Shown here in pieces: positions 53,302-63,055 of a stretch of DNA of 64,000 nt. The position numbers and the translations under genes were made by a program. The notes under the pieces are model-generated. The model had not been told where the DNA came from. It made no database searches and was given only the letters and a program-made list of their open reading frames with translations. Source of the DNA: Chaetoderma sp. LZ-2023a (taxonomy: Eukaryota > Mollusca > Caudofoveata > Chaetodermatida > Chaetodermatidae); assembly GCA_034401795.1 (NCBI GenBank), contig CM067370.1:105751387-105815386 (forward strand). Reading direction: 5' to 3'. The number at the start of each line of letters is the position of its first letter. Positions within the stretch are counted from its first letter, which is position 1.

Positions 53302-54511
53302 TTAAGGTGGAGGGCATAGCATAGGGAACATGTGATTTTTGACACCTTGATAAAGCTCTCTGAGGACATCCTGATGCTTATACAATTGTAGGTTTTTCGA
53401 GTGGTCGAGGATGAGTTGAGTGATGTTTTCCAGATCAGCTATTAAGCTATTGATTGTGGGTGCTTCTGTTTCATGACGTATGACTGTGTAGATATCAGCT
53501 AGATATGGCACTCTTGTGTTCATTAACAGTGGACTTGTTACTCGGAAATGAGTTCTGTCTTCCTTTGACAACTTGCATAACTGGCATATGTCTGATACTG
53601 CATGCTGGTTGTAGTGGCTGCGATTAGATTGAAGGATATATGTATCAACCAATAGTCTTGCCTTGATTGTTGCTCTTCTGACATCTCTGACTGTTTTCTC
53701 CACAGAGTTCCAACAGTGGTGTACTTGGTTTCCTGTACACACTTTGACATTAAGGTACTCGAGAGTAGGTTTAGCAATAGCATCCTTTTGCCAGGCTGCG
53801 TGTATATTTTCATCGATATGTGAGTCAATAGTTGCCTTCCAATGATCTTTATCAGGCATACAGTGAATCAGCTGGTACATGCTAGAAAGGTGGTATTTGG
53901 CTAGCAGCTGTTGACATTGTATGAACCAGCTATTACTTGTGATGCGCTTTACAGCTAATTGTCTGGCAGCTATCTGATATTCTAGAGACTCTTTATCTCA
54001 GAGTATGTTTCCTAAGAAGCTAAGTTTCCTACAATCTAGTTCAGCCTCTACAGGTCTGATACCAAGTAGACAAAGTGTTGTTGTTGAGGATGTGTTCTTT
54101 GATAAGGACTGGAGTTGTCTGAGTATATTGCTTTGAAATTGTTCTATGAGCTTAATCTCAGATTGATTCATCCAAAAGGATTCAAGGCCGAATAGCAATC
54201 TTGGGATGCAGTAGATTTTCTAGATGTGGGCAGCGAGTGTGGGAGACATTCCACCATTGCCACGCAGCCTGGCCCCCATCAACGAATATACTGTTCTCCA
54301 TGTGATTTGTATTCTTTTCTGTACATTTTCTTTGCCATGCAGGGAATGCTAGATACCCAGGTGTGTTTCACATTTGGACTCACGGATCTGGGTTCCGCCT
54401 AGATGTATCTCTGGCAGATCTTTTGGGCATTTGTTGAGGTAGACGAATGCACCTTTTGTTGGGTTAATAGCGTACCGTTCCTGGCAGGTATAGTGCTGTA
54501 CAACATTCTTC
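53302..54511 (-). pseudogene. LINE X copy 2, 3' part of ORF2
   Basis: Minus strand from 54511: YTCQERYAINPTKGAFVYLN, ESKCETHLGI with a stop, a segment with RLRGNGGMSPTLAAH, then the frame 54198-53998 (LLFGLESFWMNQSEIKLIEQ ... LCLLGIRPVEAEL). After a break, the 192-codon frame 53880-53302 has TIKARLLVDTYILQSNRSHY and DICQLCKLSKEDRTHFRV, where the last zinc-binding cysteine of the CCHC tail seen in copy 1 is lost. The palm segment that should precede it lies at 56414-56530, on the far side of another LINE. Confidence 0.85.
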
Positions 54512-56413
54512 TTCTTCTATTATAATACATCACTCATAGCTTGAGAATAGTCATACTAGACGTCACAGCAGAGGGAAGTTTTTAATTTATTTACAATTAA
54601 AAACATGATGTTGCTACTTATGTATTAGCGTAGCCTCACAGACTGGACCTTCAGCTTGAAGGTGTCCAGGTCTGTGCTCTCGACGATGTCAACAGGCAGT
54701 GAATTCCACAACCGGATTGTATATGGATAGAATGATTTTTGGAAGCTAATCAGTCTGCTGTGTGGTACTAAAATGTTGTTTTTGTTAGCCTTCCTGGTAG
54801 CTGACTTAACTGGGTGAAGTAGATCGCTTGGGATGTCAATCAGGTCACTGGCAATCCTGTACATCATGGTGACTTTGGATTTCGCACGACGTTCTTCAAG
54901 AGTTGTGATTTCTAGCTCCTGGAGCATTGCAGTGACACTGCTGTAACGGCTGTAGTCATTCTTGATGAAGCGGGCTGATTTCCTCTGAACTGCTTCCAGT
55001 TTGCCAATGTTAGTTTGGCAATGCGGATCCCATATTATCGATGCATATTCGAGCATGGGTCTCACCAATGTGGTGTAGCACTGTATCTTGACTTTCATTG
55101 GGCAGGAACGGATATTACGCTGGAGGAATTACCTTGTGCGATCAGCTTTCTTCTCAGTCAGATTAATGTGTTCATTCCATGACTGGACAATCCAAGGTAT
55201 TTGGTGCTATCGGTACTCTCTAGTGGCTGGTCATGGATCAAGTAAGTGAATGTGGATGGCTTCGTCGTGTTTGTTATAAGTACCACTTGGCACTTCCCAG
55301 GGTGGAATTCCATCAACCAATCAGCTTCCCACTTCGTCAAGCTGGTTAAGTCTTCTTGTAGTGCTCTGCTATCTCTTATTGCCTTAATAACATTTTGGAG
55401 AAAACCGTCATCTGCAATGCAAAGAGTCTTGTTGTGGATGCTGTGACGCTTTCTGGCAGGTCATTAATGAAGGCTAAGAAAAGAAGTAAACCGAGGACTG
55501 ACCCTTGAGGTACTCCTGATGCGGCAGAGGCTTCGCTGGAAAATTTGCCATTGAGAACAACTTTCTGTTGACGATTTTCTAGGAAGGTTTTCACCCATTT
55601 GTTCATGTTGCCTGTTACTCCATAATATTCCAGTTTGTATAATAAGCATTTATGTGCGACTTTGTCAAAAGCCTTGCTAAAATCGAGCAGGATAGCATCG
55701 ATCTGTTAACCAGCATCAAGACCATTAGCTAAGTCGTGCACTGTTTTGATGAGCTGACTCTCGCATGATCCTCTTTTTCTAAATCCATGCTGGCAGTCTG
55801 TTAGTATGGTGTTTTCGTCGAAGTGTGTCATGGTGCTTGAATGGATGATATGCTCCAGTAGTTTTGAACAGATGGATGTCAATGATACTGGACGATAGTT
55901 TGATGCTTTGGATCTGTCCCCTTTTTGAAAAGAGGTACAAGATGGGCTGACTTCCAATCTGATGGAACTATGCCTTGGTTTAGCGAAGCTTGGAAGAAAT
56001 GCGTCAATGCAGGTGCAATTTCTGATGAGAGGAGTTTCAATACCCATGGGGAGATGTTATCAGGGCCACATGCTTTGTTGACATTAAGTCTGTTCAGGAG
56101 CGGGCTTGGACCCTTATCAGGGATGTTGTCGTCATCGTTCTTGCTAAAGATTGAAACAAATTGGTCATTAAAAATTTCAGCTTTCATCTGGTCATCGCTG
56201 TAAATGATTCCATTAGTATTCCTGAGTGGTGCTACGCCATTATTTTCACATCTCTTGCTCTTGATGAAGGCCCCACACTTTTTCGGGTTACTGGATGCAT
56301 CTGGTGAAATGATGTTACTAATAAATGTGTTGTATGCCTTCCAACATTTACGTTATGTGGATTTTTAGTTGCTTGTATCGGGATCAGTCTTTCAGCTTTT
56401 ATGAGTTGCATGC
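54512..56413 (-). mobile_element. CR1-like LINE (copy B) inserted into LINE X
   Basis: 5'-truncated non-LTR element of about 1.9 kb, tail TAATAGAAGAAGAAG at its 3' end. Its removal joins LQEMHN-coding sequence (minus strand, up to 56414) to VVQHYTCQERY (from 54511), giving a continuous LINE X frame. The target duplication is at most a few bases (AATG). Confidence 0.8.
54625..56360 (-). pseudogene. CR1-like LINE ORF2: reverse transcriptase to C-terminus
   Basis: RNA-directed DNA polymerase of a LINE. In order on the minus strand: KCWKAYNTFISNIISPDASS (about 56350), MKAEIFNDQFVSIFSKNDDD, LLSSEIAPALTHFFQASLNQ, PSDWKSAHLVPLFKKG, then in another frame SNYRPVSLTSICSKLLEHII and HGFRKRGSCESQL, then GVPQGSVLGLLLFLAFINDL (about 55525-55465), KSARFIKNDYSRYSSVTAML and the end LKVQSVRLR at 54625. 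Frameshifts near 55900, 55700, 55440 and 55160 break it. The YADD region is damaged (FALQMT where F.DD.T is usual). The endonuclease is absent by 5' truncation. Copy A at 44964 is its closest relative here. Confidence 0.9.
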
Positions 56414-56530
56414 ATTATGCATCTCTTGGAGATGATTTGCATAAGATGAAAGAAGGGCGATGTCATCCGCGCAAGTTGGGGCAGCACAGTTAATGTGGCC
56501 AATTTTTGAGCCGATGTTCATATCAAAATG
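56414..56530 (-). pseudogene. LINE X copy 2, palm segment
   Basis: DMNIGSKIGHINCAAPTCAD, then DIALLSSYANHLQEM on the minus strand. The CADDI motif is the catalytic palm motif C, matching ACADDIILL in copy 1. Its continuation is at 54511. Confidence 0.75.
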
Positions 56531-57241
56531 GTGCCTTTTATTTTGAGGAAAATGGACGTGTTATTTTCACTTTGAAATTTTACTTGATTTATAGTTGTTT
56601 ATAAACTTTAATGTGTATACTGTCTCATAGCTAATGTAGTTTTAGTTTTCCGCCGATCCTCGTGTGTGTTTTAACCACATTTTAACACTTAGTTTACCGC
56701 ACTTTGATGTTTCGTTAATCCTGCTTCTGATAACTTTTAACTTTTACTGGCTGCCATCGTGGACGCCATCTTGTTTGTGGAATTCTCCGTTTAAATAACT
56801 CTGTAAAAACAGCATGTAAGATCTCTTGAAACAACAAAAACAAAAACTATTTCGTGTGTACAGACATCAGAAAATATTAACAACGCACATTGCTCTGTCG
56901 CAACTGGAATGTGCTGTTACGAAATTCGTTGTACTAAAATGACTAAAAATTAAAGCTGAACCGTGTTGATAAAACCATTGGCTACCAGGCCGTTTCTTCT
57001 CCAATGAACATGACCACTCAATAAAAGTGTGTCAGAATTAGAACATACTAGCCACGTCTGGCAGCTAATTCATTAATTAGGTCAGACTGCGTGTTCAAGT
57101 AAGCTACACCTGATAAACTGGTCAACTCATCCCGCCAAGCCCAAGAGATCAATACCAGGGTCAGTTGTATTTGCCAGATCTACTCATATCCACTATACGA
57201 ACCAAAGCATAATGGTACGGTAGTAGTTACAGTTATCTTGC
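56531..57241. other. No gene; probable 5' region of LINE X copy 3
   Basis: No motif. It lies just before ORF1 on the plus strand and may be the element's 5' UTR. Confidence 0.4.
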
Positions 57242-57251
57242 ATGCTTCCAA

Positions 57252-58322
57252 TTGAAGAAAACACACTACTCCAACACGTCATCGCCAAAGAATACTTTGA
57301 GTATGGCGTACAATGCCCATTCGAAGAAAACATGCTACTCCAACATGGCATCGCCAAAGAATGCTTTGAGTACTGTGGACCATGCCCAGAATGCACTACC
57401 TATGCAGCAGCGACCCCACAAGACGAGATCTACAGTTGTGAATAAACCCTCTATTGAAGGAGATTTTAACCTGAATATTGCAAAAATGATGCAGAAGCAG
57501 ATCACGGCTACAAATAGAGCATTTAATCTAAAAGTTACAAACACGGGTGGTGGAGTACATGTTGAGGCCGATACTGCCATGTATCACTTAATTAGGCAAT
57601 CAGCCTCTCAGTACTATGCCACATACCCGAAAGATCTGGCAAAGATTACTCTGCAGACAACTACTGACAAAAGAGGAACAGAGACCCAAATCGCTTATCA
57701 GATTTTTCTCACAAAGGGCACCAAAGGTATCTCTAAGTATACAGTGAATCTCTACCACACTAAATGTAGCATGCTCGTAAATGGAGCACGTTCCACAGTC
57801 AGATATTTCTTCAACAATGATCTGGAAAAAATGCTGAGCCTTATTGCATTGGCGGCAACGGATGAGTATACAGACAATCTGTCAGAATGGAACCTGAAGC
57901 TCAAAGCCTTGTTCCAGTCTGCTTTAGATCAGATGAACAATCCAAACCAGCAGAGAAGACAGCAAAGTAAAGTTAACCCTTCTAAAGTTGACAGCAGGTG
58001 CAAGAAAAACTGCCTTACACGATCAGTATATTGTGATGCCGGTACACACTGGGCCCATTACAATTGCCTCAAAATGACCAACGATGAAATCACGATGGCA
58101 GACAACAGCGGGTCATGGTACCAGTGCCCAGATCGTGCACCAAATAATGATAATCCTGTCCTGGCGCTCCAACCACCATCTGCAACCACGGCAGAAGCAA
58201 ATAGCATAACACAGTACCAATGCCCCGATGTTGCTCCAATCAATGACCATCCTACACCAGGGCTTATGCAGCTACCACTACTGAACACAATGTTGCACCA
58301 TATACATGCAGGACCTGAGTGA
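57252..58322 (+). CDS. LINE X ORF1 with PHD-type finger
   Basis: An open frame of 356 codons, the longest in the window. In LINEs, ORF1 protein binds the element RNA. Residues 1-47 are two copies of a 23-residue unit (KKTHYSN.. and KKTCYSN..). The middle (about residues 75-205) is a globular region with VTNTGGGVHVEADTAMYHLI, IAYQIFLTKGTKGISKYTVN and LYHTKCSMLVNG; I recall this sort of sequence from predicted mollusc and cnidarian proteins next to PHD fingers. Residues 250-293 form a PHD-like finger: SRCKKNCLTRSVYCD, THWAHYNCLKM and SWYQCP supply the C-C-C-H-C-C ligands. A Pro-rich tail follows. The start is uncertain: the repeat may be non-coding or read in another frame, and M at residue 52 is an alternative. 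The frame is open, but what follows is broken, so the element is not active. Confidence 0.75.
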   Translation: MKKTHYSNTSSPKNTLSMAYNAHSKKTCYSNMASPKNALSTVDHAQNALPMQQRPHKTRSTVVNKPSIEGDFNLNIAKMMQKQITATNRAFNLKVTNTGGGVHVEADTAMYHLIRQSASQYYATYPKDLAKITLQTTTDKRGTETQIAYQIFLTKGTKGISKYTVNLYHTKCSMLVNGARSTVRYFFNNDLEKMLSLIALAATDEYTDNLSEWNLKLKALFQSALDQMNNPNQQRRQQSKVNPSKVDSRCKKNCLTRSVYCDAGTHWAHYNCLKMTNDEITMADNSGSWYQCPDRAPNNDNPVLALQPPSATTAEANSITQYQCPDVAPINDHPTPGLMQLPLLNTMLHHIHAGPE

Positions 58323-59762
58323 AGCTATGGCTCAGCTCTGATAAAACCAACTACGAATAGTGAAACCGGAGCATGTCGCGGACTAACAGGCCAGATACCG
58401 CTTGAGTATGAGGCCATAACACTAGGAGCTGGCATCGAAACCTCGACACACCAGAGAGAGGTGTGGACACCCATCGTAGCAGCCACTAGTCTCAGATCTG
58501 TCCCAGCCATGACAGACAATTTGTCCATAGCACAGTCACTCTTGAGGGAAGAGAATTTACAGAAACCATGTGCGAAGTCATATGTTACCTGTGTAGGAAA
58601 GTAATAGGATCTGCACCAATCACATTTTGCGAAAACTGAGGGTCTAGCTTTCACAAGTCCTGCACTAATGAATCAGACACAGATTATAGTACCCATATAT
58701 GCTCATCATGTAGACTCCATGCACATAGCCTTCCTACTACCAGTACAGAAGGCTCTGAGATAACATGCACCACTAGTAATGAGGCCAGAGCATTCAAAAG
58801 TAGCCTGAATCATCAGGATAGAGATATTAACCTCACCACCCCAAAAACAACTGTGGCACATACCATGGGTGATCGTGATAATACGGATAGCGAAGTCCAT
58901 AATAACATAAGGAATCATGAGGCAAAGTTTAAAAAAGGGGAAGATGCACTTAAGAAGAGAGAGGCAAGCTTGAAAGACCTGAAGAGCGATCTGGCAACTG
59001 CTCAAGCATATATCATAAGGCAGCCAACCCCTGTGACATCTATGTCACAAAACTCTCTGCATATGCCGTCATTGCTACCACAGTATCTGCCAGCACACAG
59101 CTCCATACTATCCACCAGTTCCAATGATTGTGCCACAACATCCTGCGTTACAGCAGCCCATTCAGCTTCTGCCTCATCCAGCACATTTACAACATCTAGC
59201 ACGCCTGCACCATGGAAAAATGCCTACGGCGACTGAGAACGAAACCTACCGGCCACACCATAGACCACCACACACCTCTGGTCCAGCTGTTCAACAAAAC
59301 CACACAGGTAAAACAGTTAGCCCTGAAACAGCTACCAAGTCAAACAGCCGGATGCAAAATGCTCACGCTCACTCCTCACAGGTGACACAACTGCAAGCAG
59401 GGCCAGTTACCCCAACACAGAGTATCGCGGCACAGTTGCTACAGGAGACACACCCACAAGCAAGCCCAAATACACTAGCACAGAGCGACATAGAGCAGCT
59501 TCCGCAGGTGAGTATCTCACAAGTAGGCCCAAACGCCACAGCAGAGTGTGTACAGCTGCCATATGCAATGCTGCCACATCCACCAGATGAAATACCCCCA
59601 GTGCATAGTCGTATTCATGCTGAATCAGGACTGCAACTGGTGATGAAGCCTGGCAGTCGATATAGCCATCTAGCAGAATCTGTGGGAGCTGGCATAGAAA
59701 AGATGCCATACATAGACTTGGGAGATGACACCACAGAAATTCAGGCAGATGTGTCTCTTTAG
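58323..59762 (+). pseudogene. LINE X ORF1, second part
   Basis: Continuation of ORF1 in shifted frames. Near 58568-58725 there is a second cysteine-rich finger remnant (CEVICYLCRKVIG ... FCEN, stop, then FHKSC and HICSSC). 58853-59236 has a charged heptad-like stretch, EAKFKKGEDALKKREASLKD, which predicts a coiled coil, the usual ORF1 multimerisation device. 59124-59762 is Pro/Gln/Thr-rich (QLQAGPVTPTQSIAAQLLQE), typical of low-complexity ORF1 tails. Stops and frame changes at about 58322, 58640 and 59236 show decay. Confidence 0.65.
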
Positions 59763-59839
59763 CGAGAGGCCAACAACAAATGCAACCAACCTCGCATCGT
59801 CTGTAGCACCACTTCCTACTCCTGGCATCCGGAGAGTAA

Positions 59840-60850
59840 CATTCAACTGCAGTCCTATCTAATGACAAAAGTGTATCACATGAATTCAAGATCCATGATC
59901 GCGTAATTCCCCTAGCTGATTCAGCATTTCACCTTGGCATACATAGAGACAACTCACTTATAAGCGGTAGATTAACCATTCAATCTAACATCAAGAAAGC
60001 CAGAAGAGCCATGTACTCATTACTAGGAGCAGGGCTCCAGAGGGGTAATAGACTAAACCCGGTAACCTCCTCACACCTGATAGAAATATACGTAATTCCA
60101 ATCCTAATCTATTGAATGGAATCATTACTTTTGACACTTGCCCTGTAGGTGGGGCTTAGAATACGCCTTCCGTATCCTCTGCGTGTCGTAAGAGGCGACT
60201 AAAGGAGGTAAGGGTGAGGTAACCCTGACAGAAACCTCGAGTGCTGAAGACGGAGGTTCCAGGCCGCACGGCGCACTCTAACAAACCATGGATCCACGCA
60301 CTTAACGCTTATGATCATGTCGATAGTCACTTACAGGACTGGCGGTATGATCAGCGAACGAAAAGAAGAAGAAGATTACTTTTGACACAAAGTGGCATCG
60401 AGCTGATGGAAGTCTTCTACAGGAAAGCCTTGAAGCAAATTCGCTCACTTCCAGACAGAATTGCGCAACCAGCACCATACCTACTTCTAGGCATCTTACC
60501 AATAGGAGCGAGAATACACCTCCAAACACTGATGCTTCTAAGGAATATATGGGTGAATGAACACAACATCCTTCATGATTTGTGCATCCGGCAAGTAACG
60601 ATAAAGGGGTTTGAGAAAGAGCTGGGTCAGTGAAGCTAGAAAGACCCCAGCACTCTATAGCTTACCATCTATCCATGCGCTACTTGATTCCCCACCAAGT
60701 AAACACTCTTGGAAGAAGACCACCAAACATGCTGTGTCTCACTACTGGCACGAGAAGCTGCTATGCAGGGCAAAACTTTACCCAGTCAAAGTGTGCTTAT
60801 GGAATACCTAGAAGAGTTGTAGGAATAGATAGGAGTAGATTCTGAGAGGA
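59840..60850 (+). pseudogene. LINE X copy 3: ORF2 3' half, split by a SINE
   Basis: The reverse transcriptase part downstream of the palm: TAVLSNDKSVSHEFKIHDRV, IPLADSAFHLGIHRD, AMYSLLGAGLQRGNRLNP and IYVIPILIY, then a TGA in place of the usual next residue, then the SINE-like insertion. The frame resumes after it as SGIELMEVFYRKALKQIRSL and YLLLGILPIGARIHL (to 60633), and in another frame as TKHAVSHYWHEKLLCRAKLY (to about 60812). The endonuclease and the catalytic palm between ORF1 and this point are missing, so copy 3 has a large internal deletion near 59765-59840. Confidence 0.83.
60138..60374 (+). mobile_element. SINE-like insertion with 14 bp target duplication
   Basis: ATTACTTTTGACAC is found unchanged at 60124-60137 and 60375-60388. 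The 237 bp between starts TTGCCCTGTAGGTGGGGCTT, contains GTCGTAAGAGGCGACTAAAG, and ends GAACGAAAAGAAGAAGAAG, a short AAG tail. No coding capacity. The target duplication plus tail shows LINE-driven retroposition. The GTCGTAAGAGGCGACTAA word looks like a conserved SINE core I associate with mollusc genomes. Polymerase III boxes are not clear (GGAGGTTCCAGGCC is at best a poor B box). Confidence 0.82.
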
Positions 60851-62400
60851 GTTGTACATTTATGCGAAATGTATGAAGGCATGGATTAAGAGTATATACG
60901 GCAAGATTTCACTTAGATAATTTAATCCATCACCATCTGTGATTCACTAAGTACCTCGTGCATGCTTAGTTTTGAGCTGTGGCTTGTATGCCTAACGAAG
61001 CTTTGATAGTAGTAGAACAGGATTAGGACTTGGAAGATAATTAGCTATTGTTAGATTGTACAACCAATTTGTACCAAGTATTCATTGTGATCGATTTTGC
61101 TCTAGATCACGAACTTGTTATCTTATGTTATTCCATAAGCACACTTTGACTGGACAAACAATCAGTCCACCAATCAACCTCTGCTTATTTCTTCCTAGAA
61201 GTTCTGACCTGATAACTAATTGGTCCTTTCAGCCAATCAGTGATTCCTCCATCCTTTGCCTGGCGCACAATTCTATTCTCTATAAGTCTTTACTGCAGAG
61301 TCTGATCATCCTTGATTGGTTATGACGTCATCCTGACCAATCTCACTCTGCCCAATTCTTCCATGAATAGTGTGCCTCACGTAGACAAAGCGGTGGGGAC
61401 CGGTTCTGGTTTGATGCGATCTGTCAGCTAACTAACAACATTATGGAATAACTTGTAGTGTGTTGTGGAGAGAATGCCACCCTGTCAAACTCCCTGTTGT
61501 ATCCTGAATGGTTCTGTAGTGCCGTTCAGTAATATTAGAACCTTGTGATAATATATTATATTGAGTGTGGTAGACGTACCTGAGTTGCCAACAACAGACA
61601 GGAGCATCAAATGTGTCCATGCTGTTGGCCAGTAGCGTGTCGTCTGATCTTGAAGCGGGAGGCAGGCACAGGATTCCGAGCACTCGGAACTCCTCGGTAA
61701 TTTCCGGAATTCCGACAATGCTGACAACTAAGGCACGCACCACACTCTACCCAATTATATTTTAAAAGCAGACAATGAAAAGACTGCAAATTTAGATAGA
61801 CAAATTCGGATTGCGGCTCTTGACAGATATAGAGGAAATGCTTCTTTATAAAAGAATGACCAGATAGAGAGCGACCCGATTGAGAAAGATAAGCAGAACT
61901 GCACTGTCACTCTAGAGCCAGCATGACCAAGCTACAAGAGTTAGGCACGTCGTTAGTATGAGAGATGTGGTGCTCTTCAAGAGCCAGCCTAACCAAGCCA
62001 CAGGAAGTAAACACCGCTAGACCTGATTGTGAAAATGGAGGTTAGTATCAACTGGATTTAAGCAGAAGTGGAACAGACCAAGGCCGAACAGTATGCACAC
62101 ACAACTAATTAAACTAATCACAATAAATTGGGTATAACTATCAATTATGATAAGGACATCGAAAGCTTTTAATATATGAACATACATGTATATACAAACT
62201 GATTATGTCAAAATATCTACAACAACCACCCACCAGCTCCCATTAGGCCAGCGTACATGATTCAGTAAGGTATCCTAATTCAACTTGATAGTCAAGAATG
62301 AATTCATTACTTGATACTCCAGGTGTTATCTGACTGAGTAAGAGCATTGAGCCATTAGAAACATTAAATGATGTACAGAAGAATATAGTTGGTGAAAAGT
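60851..62400. other. No gene recognised
   Basis: 3' flank of LINE X copy 3, then unassigned sequence. 61441-61790 gives several minus-strand frames without motifs. Confidence 0.45.
61229..61350. promoter_or_regulatory. CCAAT/CRE cluster
   Basis: CCAATCAGTGA at about 61233, GATTGGTTATGACGTCATCC at about 61315 (a CCAAT box on the other strand beside a perfect TGACGTCA) and CCAATCTCACTCTGCCC at about 61339. No TATA box and no gene was tied to it. Confidence 0.3.
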
Positions 62401-62640
62401 CATCCAGTCAGACTGTGTTACTTAAAGATACAATTGAATCACAGTACGCAATGATAAAATTGATTAGGACCCAGAGTGAGCTAGTACCTGGGACATGTGA
62501 CATTTACAGAGGAGCATTGTACAATACAAAATTTGGTGATCTAGACCCAAACCCTTCCCTCAGGGTCACTGGAGAATCGCCAGCACCATTGTGTCTTAGA
62601 CACATGTAGAATAATGCTGGTGTGCCAGCCAGCAAAGCAC
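62401..62640. other. No gene seen
   Basis: Short plus-strand frame (62415-62609) without motif. Confidence 0.45.
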
Positions 62641-62830
62641 TCCAAGAGCCAGCATGCGCTAGCCACAAGTAAAATCACTTGCAGTGTTATAATAACACAA
62701 TAAGGGAGAACTACTCCAAGAGTCAGCATGTCCTAGCCACAAGGAGAATCACTTGTAGTGTTATAATAACACATTAATGGAGAACCATTCCAGGAGCCAG
62801 CATGTCCTAACCACAAGGAGGCTTACATAA
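62641..62830. repeat. 74 bp tandem repeat, 2.5 units
   Basis: TCCAAGAGCCAGCATG starts at 62641, 62715 and 62789 (variants), exactly 74 bp apart. GTGTTATAATAACACA, itself a palindrome, is in each full unit. Related words (AGAGCCAGCATGACCAAG, AGAGCCAGCCTAACCAAG) occur at about 61915 and 61980. Confidence 0.88.
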
Positions 62831-62964
62831 TAGTGAATGTGCACATAATATACACACATAGTTTCAATAGTGCACTGTGCAGAATATATAATACATATTT
62901 CGGTCTCCCATTGAGCAGTTTACCAAACTTATATACAAACCTTAATTGGGGCACAAATTATATA

Positions 62965-63014
62965 TTATTAGTATCAGCCGAGTATATATTTATATACTCG
63001 GCTGATACTAATAA
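62965..63014. repeat. Perfect inverted repeat, 24 bp arms, 2 bp loop
   Basis: The arm starting TTATTAGTATCAGCCGAGTA (62965-62988) is exactly complementary to 62991-63014, with TT between. It lies just beyond the 3' end of the gypsy pol remnant on the minus strand. Confidence 0.95.
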
Positions 63015-63055
63015 AATAGCTCATCATCCCGCAATCAAATCGGAAGAGGACATTG

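Noticed and set aside
59407..59889. 160-codon minus-strand frame
   Set aside because: Shadow of the Pro/Gln-rich ORF1 tail on the plus strand. No motif.
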